Assembly (NCBI GenBank): GCA_025458525.1
Contig: JALOSF010000013.1
Location: 1 to 40,650 of the forward strand
Direction of reading: 5' to 3'
Length of the DNA: 40,650 nucleotides
Origin: Cypionkella sp.
Lineage (GTDB): Bacteria > Pseudomonadota > Alphaproteobacteria > Rhodobacterales > Rhodobacteraceae
This document shows positions 32,362 to 40,650 of this stretch, piece after piece; the first letter of the stretch is position 1; every line of letters begins with the position of its first letter. Position numbers and translations under genes: made by a program. Under the pieces are notes generated by a model. It was not told the DNA's origin. It did no database searches and worked only from the letters and a program-made list of their open reading frames with translations.

Positions 32362-33546
32362 TCAATCGTAGAGGCAGTCACGAAGCCGGATCAGCCCGTG
32401 CTGCAATTCTGTTTGTGGGGTGACCAGGGCCACCCGGATATAGGCCTTGCCGGGGTTTGCCCCCCCAGCCTCTCGCGACAGATAGGCGCCGGGCAGAACC
32501 CGCACCCCCGTTTCGCGCCAGAGCTTGAGCGCCGCAGCCTCCCCATCGCCCTGCGGCACCGGCAGCCACAGGAAAAACCCGCCCTCGGGCGAGACGCGGT
32601 TGTGCAGGCCTGAAAACACCTCATCCGCCATGCGGAACTTGGCCTGATACAGGGCAAGGCTTGCAGCGACATGGGCCTCATCGCTCCACGCTGCTTCGGA
32701 CACGCGCTGGAGCGGCAAGGGCAAGGGCGCCCCGGCAAAGGCGCGCAACTGCCGGAGGCGCGCCATGCTGGCCGCCCCGGTCGCCACAAAGCCCGACCGC
32801 AGGCCTGGCAGATTGGACCGCTTGGACAGGGAATGGAACACGGCCACCCGCTCCGGGTTGGTGCCCGTGTCCTGCGCCACCTGCAACGCACCGGGAGGCG
32901 GGGCGTCGCGCCAGATCTCGGAATAGCATTCATCGGCAAAGATGCGGAAATCATGCTTTTCTGCCAGCGCCATCAACCGCGCCAGATAATCGGCTGGCGC
33001 AATCACGCCTTGCGGGTTGGCGGGCGAACACAGGTAAGCCACCGTCACCCGGTCCAACACATCGGCTGGCAGGCCCTCGTAATCCGGCAGAAAGCCGGTT
33101 TCGGCGGTTGCAGGCACATAAACCGGCTCTGCCCCCACGGTCAGCGCGGCCACGGCATAGACCTGATAGAACGGGTTCGGCATCAGGATGACGGGGCGCC
33201 GCCCCGACTTGGTTTCGGGGGCAAGCGCCACGGCGGCGTTGAACAACCCCTCGCGCGTGCCGTTCAGCGCCATGATCTGATCGGCGGCAAGCGTCACGCC
33301 ATAGCGCCGCTGCACCCAGCCCTGAATCGCCGCGATCAATTCCGGCGTGCCGTCGTTCGGCGGATAGACGCCGAAGCCATCGAGGTGCTGCGCCAGCAAT
33401 GGGCCGACAAAGTCGGGCATCGGATGTTGCGGTTCGCCGATGGTCATGGCAACGGGCACGCCGCCCGGCGCATGCCCGTCCAACAGTTTCCGTAGCCGCG
33501 GAAACGCATAGTCTGGCAGGTTCGAGAACCGCTCAGGAAACGCCAT
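32362..33546 (-). CDS. Class I/II aminotransferase, DapC-like
   Basis: PLP-dependent aminotransferase of 394 aa. The Schiff-base lysine is Lys242 in HSLSKRSNLPGLRSGF. The PLP-binding NPQG lies near 177-180, DECYSE near 205-210 and a C-terminal Arg region PGKAYIRVAL follows. It resembles the DapC type of succinyldiaminopimelate aminotransferase in lysine and murein precursor synthesis; other amino-acid specificities cannot be excluded. ATG 33546 has GAGGCAG upstream. It is 14 bp before ftsK and likely co-transcribed with it. Confidence 0.85.
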   Translation of the reverse strand: MAFPERFSNLPDYAFPRLRKLLDGHAPGGVPVAMTIGEPQHPMPDFVGPLLAQHLDGFGVYPPNDGTPELIAAIQGWVQRRYGVTLAADQIMALNGTREGLFNAAVALAPETKSGRRPVILMPNPFYQVYAVAALTVGAEPVYVPATAETGFLPDYEGLPADVLDRVTVAYLCSPANPQGVIAPADYLARLMALAEKHDFRIFADECYSEIWRDAPPPGALQVAQDTGTNPERVAVFHSLSKRSNLPGLRSGFVATGAASMARLRQLRAFAGAPLPLPLQRVSEAAWSDEAHVAASLALYQAKFRMADEVFSGLHNRVSPEGGFFLWLPVPQGDGEAAALKLWRETGVRVLPGAYLSREAGGANPGKAYIRVALVTPQTELQHGLIRLRDCLYD

Positions 33547-33617
33547 ATCTGCCTCATGCTCGGGGTCGTATCGCCCCGTTTCATGACAGGATAACCCCTC
33601 CACAGGCCGCGGTCCAG

Positions 33618-33635
33618 AAAAAGCCGCGCGGGCTT
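33618..33635 (-). terminator. Likely terminator of the amidase gene
   Basis: On the - strand AAGCC and GGCTT arms close a 5-nt loop CGCGC and the stem is followed by a run of T. It lies about 60 bp after the amidase stop and before the aminotransferase gene. Confidence 0.45.
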
Positions 33636-33695
33636 GGGGTTAGCCGCAGGGGATTGTGTCTTTTTCGCCCGTCGCGGGCCCGCCCGGCGGCGGCG

Positions 33696-35027
33696 TTATT
33701 GCAAGGAGCGCTCTGCCGCGACACCGATGCGCAAAAGCCGCTCCTCTGTGTGGGGCCGTGCCAGAAAGCTGATCCCGCAGGACGGCTGCGAGGTGGGCAA
33801 GGTCAGCGCGCAGCCGTCCATCAGATTGCCGATCCGCGTGTTGCGCAACGCCAGCAGGTTTTCGGTCACGTAATAGGCGTCATCGGTCATCAGCCGGTTC
33901 GCCTGCGGCGGAAGGATCGGCGAGGTCGGCAGCAGAACCGCATCATAGCCCGCCACCGCCTCGGCCCATTGCGCGCGCAGCTCCTGCAACCGTCGCCACG
34001 CCGCGACATAATCGGCGGCAGTAAACCCGGCACCCGACCGGAACCGTTCCAGGATGCGCGGGAACATCTTTTCCGGCGCGGCCTCGATGGTCTTTGACCA
34101 GATGCCATAGGCCTCGGCGGTGAACAAGATCGGCGCAAGGGACAGCGCCTCTGTGACCAAGGGCACGGCGCCACGTTCGATACGCGCCCCGGCCCGGCCC
34201 AGGCGCATCAGGGCATCGTCGAACCCGCGCGCCGGGCCATCGCGCAGATCCTCCAGCGCGACGGTTTCCAGCACCAGAAACCGCGCCCCGGTCAGGCTTG
34301 CGCCCGTCAGATCCGCCGCCTGCCCGCCGTCCAGCGCGGCAAGAAGCAGCGCACAATCCTCGACCGTGTGGGCCAGCGGCCCCACCGTATCGAAGGCCTG
34401 GCACAGCGGCACCACGCCTTTGGTGGACAGCCGCCCATGCGTGGTCTTCAGCCCGACCAGATCATTCCAGGCGGCGGGAATGCGCACCGAACCGCCAGTA
34501 TCGGACCCGATAGCCGCCGGCGCCAGCCCATAGGCCACCGAAGCCGCGGCCCCCGAGGATGATCCGCCCGCCACCGCAGATTCGTCGTTGACACAAGGCG
34601 GCGTCGCGGTCACCGGATTCAAGCCAAGCCCGGAAAACGCCAGCTCGGACATATGGGTTTTCCCAAGGCAAACAAGGCCTTGCAGCGTAGCGCTCTGCAA
34701 GACCTCGGCGTCGCGTGCCGGCGTGCGCCCGCGCAGCAGCGCAGACCCCGCCTCGGTCGCGCGGCCCGCGGTGTCGAACAGATCCTTCCAGCTGATCGGC
34801 ACCCCGTCCAGCACGCCCCGCCGCAAGCCCGCCTTGGCCCGCGCCGCCGCCGCCATCGCCTCGGCCCGGCTGCGATTGGGCATGACGCGGGCATAGATGC
34901 GGTCGCGCATCGGATGGCGGTCAATCGCATCCAGCTGCATCTCGCACAGCTCGACCGGGTTGATGCGGCCTTGCCCGATTTCGGCCCCCAACTCGGCCGC
35001 CGTCATGTTCGCCCATGTCTTTGCCAT
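33696..35027 (-). CDS. Amidase-signature family hydrolase
   Basis: Ser-cisSer-Lys amidase of 443 aa. The triad is Lys81 in SWKDLFD, the cis-Ser in GGSSSG (154-159) and nucleophile Ser180 in GSDTGGSVRIPAA. It is somewhat shorter than GatA (about 490 aa) and carries none of the GatCAB neighbours, so a general amide hydrolase is likelier than a tRNA amidotransferase subunit. The substrate is unknown. It is divergent from the ubiH-type gene across 87 bp and has AGGTGGG upstream of its ATG. Confidence 0.9.
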   Translation of the reverse strand: MAKTWANMTAAELGAEIGQGRINPVELCEMQLDAIDRHPMRDRIYARVMPNRSRAEAMAAAARAKAGLRRGVLDGVPISWKDLFDTAGRATEAGSALLRGRTPARDAEVLQSATLQGLVCLGKTHMSELAFSGLGLNPVTATPPCVNDESAVAGGSSSGAAASVAYGLAPAAIGSDTGGSVRIPAAWNDLVGLKTTHGRLSTKGVVPLCQAFDTVGPLAHTVEDCALLLAALDGGQAADLTGASLTGARFLVLETVALEDLRDGPARGFDDALMRLGRAGARIERGAVPLVTEALSLAPILFTAEAYGIWSKTIEAAPEKMFPRILERFRSGAGFTAADYVAAWRRLQELRAQWAEAVAGYDAVLLPTSPILPPQANRLMTDDAYYVTENLLALRNTRIGNLMDGCALTLPTSQPSCGISFLARPHTEERLLRIGVAAERSLQ

Positions 35028-35079
35028 CTGCCCACCTGCACGCCCCTGCCCGACAGCAGGCTAGCGGCAAGGCGGCGCA

Positions 35080-35107
35080 TGGACAATCCCGCGCTTTGCG
35101 CCATAAC
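35080..35107 (+). promoter_or_regulatory. Candidate promoter of the ubiH-type gene
   Basis: TGGACA (35080-35085), a 16-nt spacer and CATAAC (35102-35107), ending 7 nt before ATG 35115. A leaderless transcript is implied. Confidence 0.4.
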
Positions 35108-35114
35108 CTTGGCC

Positions 35115-36344
35115 ATGGAACATGACAGCGACATCCTGATTGCCGGGGGGGGATTGAACGGCCCGGCGCTGGCCTTGGCCCTGGCGCAGGCCGGGCTTCG
35201 TGTCACGGTGATCGACGCCCGTCCCGCACCCGCCCGGGCAGAGATCGGGTTTGACGGGCGCGCCTATGCGCTGGCCATCGCCTCGAAACGCTTGCTGACG
35301 GGGATCGGTCTGTGGTCCGGTCTGGCCGACAAGGTGCAGCCGATCTTGCAGATCAAGGCGTCGGACGGGATCGCGGGGGAGGGGGCCTCGCCCTATTTCC
35401 TTCACTTCGACTCCGCCGAGATCGAGGAAGGCCCGATGGGCTTCATGCTTGAAGACCGCCATCTTTATCGTGCCTTCCTGACGGCACTGGAGGCCAGCCC
35501 GAATGTGACCCTGTTCTCGGGCGAGACGGTGGTGGCACAAGAGATCAGCGGACAACAGGCCAGCGTCACGCTTGCCTCTGGCACGCGCCTGACGGGCCGT
35601 GTGCTGATCGGTTGCGATGGGCGCGGATCTGGCACAGCCGCGCGCGCCGGCATCCGCCGCGTCGGTTGGGGGTATGGCCAGACCGCCCTTGTCACCGCCG
35701 TGGCCCATGAACGACACCATCAGGGCATAGCCCAACAATTTTTCATGCCCGCAGGCCCGCTTGCCATTCTGCCGCTGGCGGGGGGGCACCACTCCTCCAT
35801 CGTGTGGAGCGAGTCTGACACGGCCGCCGCCGCAATCCAGGCGCTGGACGACGACGCCTATCTGGGTCTGCTGCGCCCACGCTTTGGCGATTTTCTTGGG
35901 CCGATCTCTCTGGCGGGGGCTCGTTTCACCTATCCGCTGTCGCTCAGCCTTGCGCAAAGTTTTGTCGCACCCCGGCTGGCCTTGGTCGGCGACGCGGCCC
36001 ATGGGGTGCATCCGATTGCTGGTCAGGGGCTTAACCTTGGCTTGCGCGATGTCGCGGCACTGGCCGAGGTTCTGGTGGACGCGCTGCGCCGCGGCGAAGA
36101 CATCGGCGCACCCGATGTGCTGGAGCGGTATCAGCGCTGGCGCCGGTTTGACTCTACCACGCTTGCGCTGGGCATGGATGGTGTCAACCGTCTGTTTTCA
36201 AACAACAATCCCGTGCTGCGCGGGATGCGTGACCTTGGGATGGGGCTGATCAGCGCCATGCCGGCCCTGCGTCGCACCTTTATCCGGCAGGCGGCGGGTC
36301 TGCGGGGTGATCTGCCACGCCTGCTTGCCGGGCAGCCGCTTTGA
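35115..36344 (+). CDS. UbiH/UbiF-family FAD monooxygenase
   Basis: Flavin hydroxylase of 409 aa for ubiquinone ring hydroxylation. Motifs are DILIAGGGLNGPALALAL at the N-terminus (FAD dinucleotide fold), the middle motif GCDGRGSGTAARAGI, and the second FAD motif VGDAAHGVHPIAGQGLN at about 291-307. Which ring carbon is hydroxylated (UbiH, UbiF, UbiI or a broader UbiL-type activity as known in alphaproteobacteria) cannot be told. ATG 35115 gives the standard N-terminus; the longer ORF upstream is an extension through intergenic and amidase sequence. Confidence 0.9.
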   Translation: MEHDSDILIAGGGLNGPALALALAQAGLRVTVIDARPAPARAEIGFDGRAYALAIASKRLLTGIGLWSGLADKVQPILQIKASDGIAGEGASPYFLHFDSAEIEEGPMGFMLEDRHLYRAFLTALEASPNVTLFSGETVVAQEISGQQASVTLASGTRLTGRVLIGCDGRGSGTAARAGIRRVGWGYGQTALVTAVAHERHHQGIAQQFFMPAGPLAILPLAGGHHSSIVWSESDTAAAAIQALDDDAYLGLLRPRFGDFLGPISLAGARFTYPLSLSLAQSFVAPRLALVGDAAHGVHPIAGQGLNLGLRDVAALAEVLVDALRRGEDIGAPDVLERYQRWRRFDSTTLALGMDGVNRLFSNNNPVLRGMRDLGMGLISAMPALRRTFIRQAAGLRGDLPRLLAGQPL

Positions 36345-36685
36345 CCTGAGCCATGGGCCGGGGCAGGGGGCATCGAGCCCCCCGCCCCGGCGTTGCCACG
36401 GAAGGCCGCGCCGGTTTGATCAGACAACAGCGCGGTCTTGTGCGGCGCCGTCGCGGGCCTCCGGCGAAGATATCGCAGACAGCGGCACATTTTTCGGGCT
36501 GTTCTGACCAAGACGGGCGAGGTCTTGACGGCAGGGGAGCGACGGCCGCCAGGGTGCAAGTCGGCCCGACCGCGCGACGGGCGCGTCCTGCCCAGGGTCG
36601 TGGGGCCATCGGTCAGTATGCCGCCTCGGGCGGACCTGTTGCAAAGGCTTATCATGCGCCGGGCTGTTCAGCCGCGGCGGTTGTT
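36345..36685. other. 341-bp non-coding region between convergent genes
   Basis: This is the longest stretch without a credible gene. Short ORFs exist on both strands but look like random Arg/Pro-rich translations. The region holds the strong hairpin at 36358-36390 and otherwise only short GC-rich repeats. The segment around 36455-36475 (GGCCTCCGGCGAAGATAT) resembles an intergenic motif I have seen often in Rhodobacteraceae, but I cannot verify this. A small RNA is possible but unsupported. Confidence 0.4.
36358..36390. terminator. GC-rich hairpin after the ubiH-type gene
   Basis: CCGGGGC then GGGGG (36358-36370, one A bulge) pairs with CCCCC then GCCCCGG (36379-36390). The 12-bp stem starts 13 bp after the stop codon. 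There is no T-tract. Confidence 0.5.
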
Positions 36686-37183
36686 TCAGCTCTGGCTGCT
36701 TTTCGCCAAATGCGGGGCGAAAGCCGCCACGACCTGTTCATAGACGGCGCGTTTGAACGGGACGATGGCCGCTATCATCTCGTCGCTGTCGATCCATTTC
36801 CACGCGGCAAATTCGGGGTGATCGCGGTCGATGCTGATCTGATCGTCGCGCCCGTGAAAGCGCATCAGCACCCATTTCTGCTTTTGCCCACGGTATTTGC
36901 CTTTCCAGACCTTGCCGATCAGGTCCGCTGGCAGATCATAGGTCAGCCAATCCTCGGTCTGGGCGATGGGGTGCACCAGATCTGCGGTGATGCCTGTTTC
37001 TTCGTGCAACTCGCGGTAGGCCGCTTCGAGAGGGGCTTCGTCCGCATCGATGCCCCCTTGCGGCATCTGCCAGGCCGTGGCCTGCGTGTCGATGCGCTGG
37101 CCTGCCCAGATCTGGCCAGCGCCGTTGATCAGCATCACGCCGACACAGGGGCGATAGGGGAGTGAGGATGGATCGGCCGGCAT
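36686..37183 (-). CDS. rppH: RNA pyrophosphohydrolase RppH
   Basis: Nudix enzyme of 165 aa that removes pyrophosphate from 5'-triphosphate RNA and so starts mRNA decay. [11 protein letters not shown] leads into the Nudix box (43-65) with Glu49, Arg57, Glu58, Glu61 and Glu62. [14 protein letters not shown] is a typical RppH segment. ATG 37183 is preferred; an in-frame TTG at 37198 lacks a ribosome site. It follows ctpA by 54 bp. Confidence 0.94.
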   Translation of the reverse strand: MPADPSSLPYRPCVGVMLINGAGQIWAGQRIDTQATAWQMPQGGIDADEAPLEAAYRELHEETGITADLVHPIAQTEDWLTYDLPADLIGKVWKGKYRGQKQKWVLMRFHGRDDQISIDRDHPEFAAWKWIDSDEMIAAIVPFKRAVYEQVVAAFAPHLAKSSQS

Positions 37184-37237
37184 GAACTCGTCGCGCAAGA
37201 GAGGGGAAGGCCGGGGGCCGGGTGGCCCCCGACGGGA

Positions 37238-38578
37238 TCAGGGGGCCACGGCGGCAAGGCCGCGCAGGATATCGACCGCATAGGCCAGTTGGTAATCCTC
37301 GTCCCGCAGTTTGGCCGATTCCTCGGTGCGTGCGCGTTCTTCTTCCAGCAGGCTCCGCTCATCCTCGGACATGGAGTCGTTGGACAGGGTTCCACGCAGA
37401 TCGGCCTCCGAGGTCTGGCGGTTTGCCGCACTTGCTGCCTCGTCCTCGGTTGCCTCTGCTTCGGGGTCGCGGCGGGGTTGGTCCACCACGATGTCGGGCA
37501 TCACGCCAAGCGCCTGGATCGAGCGACCCGAAGGCGTGTAATAGCGCGCGGTGGTCAGCCGCATCGCCCCATCGCCGCGCAGCGGGATCACGGTCTGTAC
37601 CGACCCCTTGCCAAAGCTCTTGGTGCCCACAACGATGGCGCGGCGGTGATCCTGCAACGCGCCCGCCACGATTTCCGAGGCCGAGGCAGAGCCGCCGTTG
37701 ACCAGCACCACGATCGGCTTGCCCATGGCAAGATCGCCTTCGGTAGCATTGAACCTTTCGCTGTCGCTTGCCTCGCGCCCACGGGTCGATACGATCTCGC
37801 CCTTGTCGAGGAAGGCATCGGAAACGCGGATCGCCTGGGTCAGCAGGCCGCCGGGGTTATTGCGCAGATCGATGACAAAGCCGTTGACGTTTTCCATGCC
37901 GCCGACTTCTTCCACCGATTTTTTCAGCTCCTCTTCCAGCCCGGAATAGGTCTGATCGTTGAAGGTGGTGATCCGCAGCACCACGGTTTCGCCCACCGCC
38001 CGGCTGCGCACGGCCGTGAGCTTGATGGTATCGCGGATGATCGACACGTCGAAGGGCTCTGCCACACCTTCGCGCACCACGGTGATGATGATTTCCGACC
38101 CCACCGGGCCGCGCATCATGTCCACCGCCGCGTCGAGCGTCAGGCCAAGAACCGACTCGCCGTTCACATGGGTGATGAAGTCGCCCGCCTCTATCCCGGC
38201 CTCATCTGCGGGCGTGTCATCCATCGGCGAGACGACCTTGACGAAGCCTTCTTCCTGCGTGACCTCGATCCCCAGCCCGCCGAATTCGCCGCGGGTCTGC
38301 ACCTGCATGTCGTCGAAATCCTTGGGCGCCAGATAGTTGGAATGCGGGTCAAGCGAGGTGAGCATCCCGTTGATGGCCGCCTCGATCAACTCCTCGCTGT
38401 CCACTTCCTCGACATATTGCGCGCGCACCCGTTCGAAGATGTCGCCGAACAGGTCAAGCTGTTCATAGACATTGGCGTTGCGGCTGTTTTCCTGCGCGAT
38501 CAGGGGCGCTGCGAATTGTGTCGTCAGGACGACCCCGGCCACCGTGCCGCCAATCGCGGCCATCACGAACTTCTTCAT
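37238..38578 (-). CDS. ctpA: Carboxy-terminal processing peptidase (S41)
   Basis: Periplasmic serine peptidase of 446 aa that trims or degrades protein C-termini. A signal peptide or anchor lies at 1-29. The PDZ domain (about 95-180) contains GGLGIEV and AGIEAGDFITHVNG. The catalytic dyad is the Ser in NGGSASASE and the Lys in SFGKGSVQ. The tail after about 385 is acidic and charged. In alphaproteobacteria it sits behind the envC-type gene, as here (9-bp gap), which suggests a role in murein hydrolase control. Confidence 0.95.
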   Translation of the reverse strand: MKKFVMAAIGGTVAGVVLTTQFAAPLIAQENSRNANVYEQLDLFGDIFERVRAQYVEEVDSEELIEAAINGMLTSLDPHSNYLAPKDFDDMQVQTRGEFGGLGIEVTQEEGFVKVVSPMDDTPADEAGIEAGDFITHVNGESVLGLTLDAAVDMMRGPVGSEIIITVVREGVAEPFDVSIIRDTIKLTAVRSRAVGETVVLRITTFNDQTYSGLEEELKKSVEEVGGMENVNGFVIDLRNNPGGLLTQAIRVSDAFLDKGEIVSTRGREASDSERFNATEGDLAMGKPIVVLVNGGSASASEIVAGALQDHRRAIVVGTKSFGKGSVQTVIPLRGDGAMRLTTARYYTPSGRSIQALGVMPDIVVDQPRRDPEAEATEDEAASAANRQTSEADLRGTLSNDSMSEDERSLLEEERARTEESAKLRDEDYQLAYAVDILRGLAAVAP

Positions 38579-38587
38579 TGCCTCGTC

Positions 38588-39697
38588 CTATTCCCTCAAT
38601 GCGGCGAACCATTCGACCGGATCAACCGGGTCAGCGCCTTGCCTAAGCTCCATATAGAGCGTTTCCGTGCCCTGCACGCCACCACCTTCTTGTGCGGTCG
38701 CCAGGAATTCGGCAACCCCAGGCTCGCCCCCGCCCATCAGGCCCAGTGCAGCACCAGGGGCTACCACTTCACCCACTTGGCCGTAAACGGTTTCCAGACC
38801 CGCCAGAACGAGAAGATAGCCCCCTCCCGGCTCCAGCACGATCACATTTCCGTAGTCGAGCAAAGGGCCGAGATAGCGGATTGTCGCGGCCCAGGGCGCT
38901 GTCACCAAAGCGCGCGGGCGCGTGGCCAGCGACAGGCCGGGCCGCCTGACCCCCGCCGCATCCGATTCCATCGGGCGGCGCAGCAAGGTGCCCAGCACCG
39001 GCAGCGGCAGCCTGCCCTTGGCCTGTGCAAAGCTCTGGTTGTCTGCGTCTTCCAGCACCAGGCCCGAAGCAAAAGCCTCGAGCGTATCGGCGCTTTGCAA
39101 CAGCCCGCGCAGCGTTTCGGGGTCCTCGGTAAAGCGCCGTGGCAATTCGGTGCGGTCGGAAATCGCCTGTGACAACGCCGTGCGCGCCTCTTGTGCCACT
39201 GAAAGCCCGGCAAGCAGCGTCTCGCCCGCGGCCTGTTGCAGCGCGCGCAGGTCGCGCAATTCGGTCAACTCGGCGTTCAGCGCCTCGGCCTCGGCCTGAA
39301 GCGCGGGCGTCACCTCGGCCAGCATCATGCCAGACCGCACCGTGCCCAACGGTCCCGAAGGGTGCAGCAAAAGCAACGGCCCCGGCCGACTTTCAAGCTG
39401 GCTCAAGACCCCCACAAGCTGCGCCACGCGGTCGCGCTTGGCCTGAAACTGCAATTGAAGCGTCGTTTCGCGCAGATGCGCCTGCCGCAGCGCCTCGCGC
39501 AGGGCGGCGAGGCCGTCCTCATAGGCGCGGATGGTCTGGGTCAGCGCGGCCACCCGGTCACGCGATGATTGCGCCTGTTCCAGCGCGGCGACTGCCGCCT
39601 GCAAATCGCGTGATGCCGTCGCCGCCTGTTCGGCCACATCCTGCGCCGCGGCAGGGCAGGCCAGCATCAGCAGCGCAAGGGCGGCGGCGCGGATCAT
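38588..39697 (-). CDS. EnvC-like murein hydrolase activator (degenerate M23)
   Basis: Periplasmic protein of 369 aa with a signal peptide (to about residue 18, AAAQ), a long coiled-coil region (about 20-220) and a C-terminal LytM domain. The LytM metal-binding histidines are missing: the expected H-G region reads GGGYLLVLAGL and no HxH motif follows, so it is non-catalytic like EnvC and would activate amidases at division. It overlaps gpmI by 4 bp, and ctpA starts 9 bp later. Confidence 0.9.
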   Translation of the reverse strand: MIRAAALALLMLACPAAAQDVAEQAATASRDLQAAVAALEQAQSSRDRVAALTQTIRAYEDGLAALREALRQAHLRETTLQLQFQAKRDRVAQLVGVLSQLESRPGPLLLLHPSGPLGTVRSGMMLAEVTPALQAEAEALNAELTELRDLRALQQAAGETLLAGLSVAQEARTALSQAISDRTELPRRFTEDPETLRGLLQSADTLEAFASGLVLEDADNQSFAQAKGRLPLPVLGTLLRRPMESDAAGVRRPGLSLATRPRALVTAPWAATIRYLGPLLDYGNVIVLEPGGGYLLVLAGLETVYGQVGEVVAPGAALGLMGGGEPGVAEFLATAQEGGGVQGTETLYMELRQGADPVDPVEWFAALRE

Positions 39698-40650
39698 CGC
39701 AGAAGGCTTACTCCGGTCATCTCGGGCGGCTGCGGCAACCCCATGAGGTCCAGCACCGTGGGAGCAAGATCAGCCAGACGCCCCCCCGTTCGCAAGCGCG
39801 ACCCTGCGGGGGCGCCCATCACGATCACGGGAACGGGGTTCAGCGTGTGGGCCGTGTGTGGCCCGTTCGTCACCGGGTCCCACATCTGTTCGCAATTGCC
39901 ATGATCGGCGGTCACGATCATCGCGCCGCCCCGCGCCTCCAGTGCTGCAATCGCGCGGCCAAGCCCGTCATCCACCGCTTCGCAAGCGGCAATCGCAGCC
40001 GACAGCACGCCGGTGTGACCCACCATGTCGGGGTTGGCAAAGTTGACCACGATCAGGTCATAGCCCGCCTCGATGGCCTGCACCAATTGCTCGGCCACTT
40101 CCGGCTCGCTCATTTCCGGTTGCAGATCATAGGTTGCAACCTTTGGCGACAGCGGCATCGCGCGGTTTTCGCCGTCGAACGGCACCTCGCGGCCCCCGTT
40201 CAAGAAAAAGGTGACATGCGGATATTTCTCGGTCTCGGCGAGGCGGAACTGCGTGCGGCCCTGCGCCGCCACCCATTCGCCAAGGCAATTGACGATCACC
40301 CGTTTGGGAAAGGCGGTGGCCATGAAGCCGTTATGTGCCTCGGAATACTCGACCATCCCGAGCATGGCCGACCAGGCAGGCCGCCTGCCGGTGTCAAAGC
40401 CCGCAAAATCCGGCGCGCCCAGCGCTGACAGGATTTCCCGGGCCCGGTCCGCCCGGAAGTTCAGACAAAAGACCCCGTCGCCATCCCGCGCCCCGGCATA
40501 GCCGCCGATCACCGTGGGCGTGATGAATTCATCCGTCTCGCCCTTGGCATAGGATTGGGCGACCGCGGCGGCGGCATCGGTTGCGGCGGCGCCCTTGGCC
40601 GCGACGATCGCGTCATAGGCCTGCGCGACACGGTCCCAACGGCTGTCGCG
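39694..40650 (-). CDS. gpmI: 2,3-bisphosphoglycerate-independent phosphoglycerate mutase (partial)
   Basis: Glycolytic mutase, manganese-dependent alkaline-phosphatase fold. Only the C-terminal 318 residues are in the window; the 5' part runs off the right edge (complete proteins are about 510 aa). Visible motifs are SRWDRVAQAYDAIV near the edge, TDEFITPTVIGG, LNFRADRAREI, VVNFANPDMVGHTG and VTADHGNCEQM, which carry metal ligands. The reading frame is open to base 40650. It is the first visible gene of the gpmI-envC-ctpA-rppH series. Confidence 0.96.
   Translation of the reverse strand, partial: RDSRWDRVAQAYDAIVAAKGAAATDAAAAVAQSYAKGETDEFITPTVIGGYAGARDGDGVFCLNFRADRAREILSALGAPDFAGFDTGRRPAWSAMLGMVEYSEAHNGFMATAFPKRVIVNCLGEWVAAQGRTQFRLAETEKYPHVTFFLNGGREVPFDGENRAMPLSPKVATYDLQPEMSEPEVAEQLVQAIEAGYDLIVVNFANPDMVGHTGVLSAAIAACEAVDDGLGRAIAALEARGGAMIVTADHGNCEQMWDPVTNGPHTAHTLNPVPVIVMGAPAGSRLRTGGRLADLAPTVLDLMGLPQPPEMTGVSLLR

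Noticed and set aside
36438-36743. A 101-codon ORF in the convergent gap
   Set aside because: Arg-rich, no ribosome site, and it runs into the antisense of rppH.

Overview
The window is a high-GC, gene-dense chromosomal segment of an alphaproteobacterium, most likely a Rhodobacterales (Rhodobacteraceae-type) species. I infer this from the overall protein character, the order gpmI-envC-ctpA-rppH, the pairs ftsK/lolA and pgsA-moaD-moaE, a SelD fused to an FAD oxidoreductase beside selU, and a short divergent RpoN. I see no insertion sequence, phage gene, CRISPR array, tRNA or rRNA. The right-hand 27 kb is mostly conserved housekeeping sequence.

Region 1 (1-711) holds tag (3-methyladenine glycosylase). 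Region 2 (716-13116) is the unusual part. It is an envelope-directed set of two exported metacaspase-type (C14) peptidase homologues, an exported S1 serine-protease zymogen, a patatin-like phospholipase lipoprotein, an HtrA-like protease with two PDZ-like domains, an OmpR-type two-component system, and two paralogous exported proteins of unrecognised family that both end in LMTN. The genes form a divergent pair of units around 3409-3571 and a downstream + strand unit. Three near-identical interrupted palindromes (consensus RTGACAAADGCMGTCAY) lie in the three intergenic regions that serve these genes: 3498-3516, 8464-8484 and 13100-13116. This suggests one regulon, plausibly controlled by the encoded response regulator. 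An AAC(3)-I-like acetyltransferase gene sits inside the region on the opposite strand.

Region 3 (13227-20170) carries selU and selD (convergent, tRNA selenouridine pathway), rpoN and rnr. Region 4 (20274-25305) is a - strand series: gamma-glutamyltransferase, free methionine sulfoxide reductase, homocysteine methyltransferase, RluA, PgsA, MoaD, MoaE. Region 5 (25526-28951) has an RsbW-like/STAS partner-switch pair, HspQ, an AEC transporter, an SLT lipoprotein and LolA. Region 6 (29126-36344) has FtsK, a DapC-like aminotransferase, an amidase and a UbiH-type hydroxylase. Region 7 (36686-40650) is rppH, ctpA, envC-like and the 3' part of gpmI, which runs off the right edge.

Several genes (8531, 12088, 16629, 28951, 35115) have a -10-like hexamer ending 6-7 nt before ATG and no clear Shine-Dalgarno, which suggests leaderless mRNAs. 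All functional statements come from reading motifs by eye; no database search was run.
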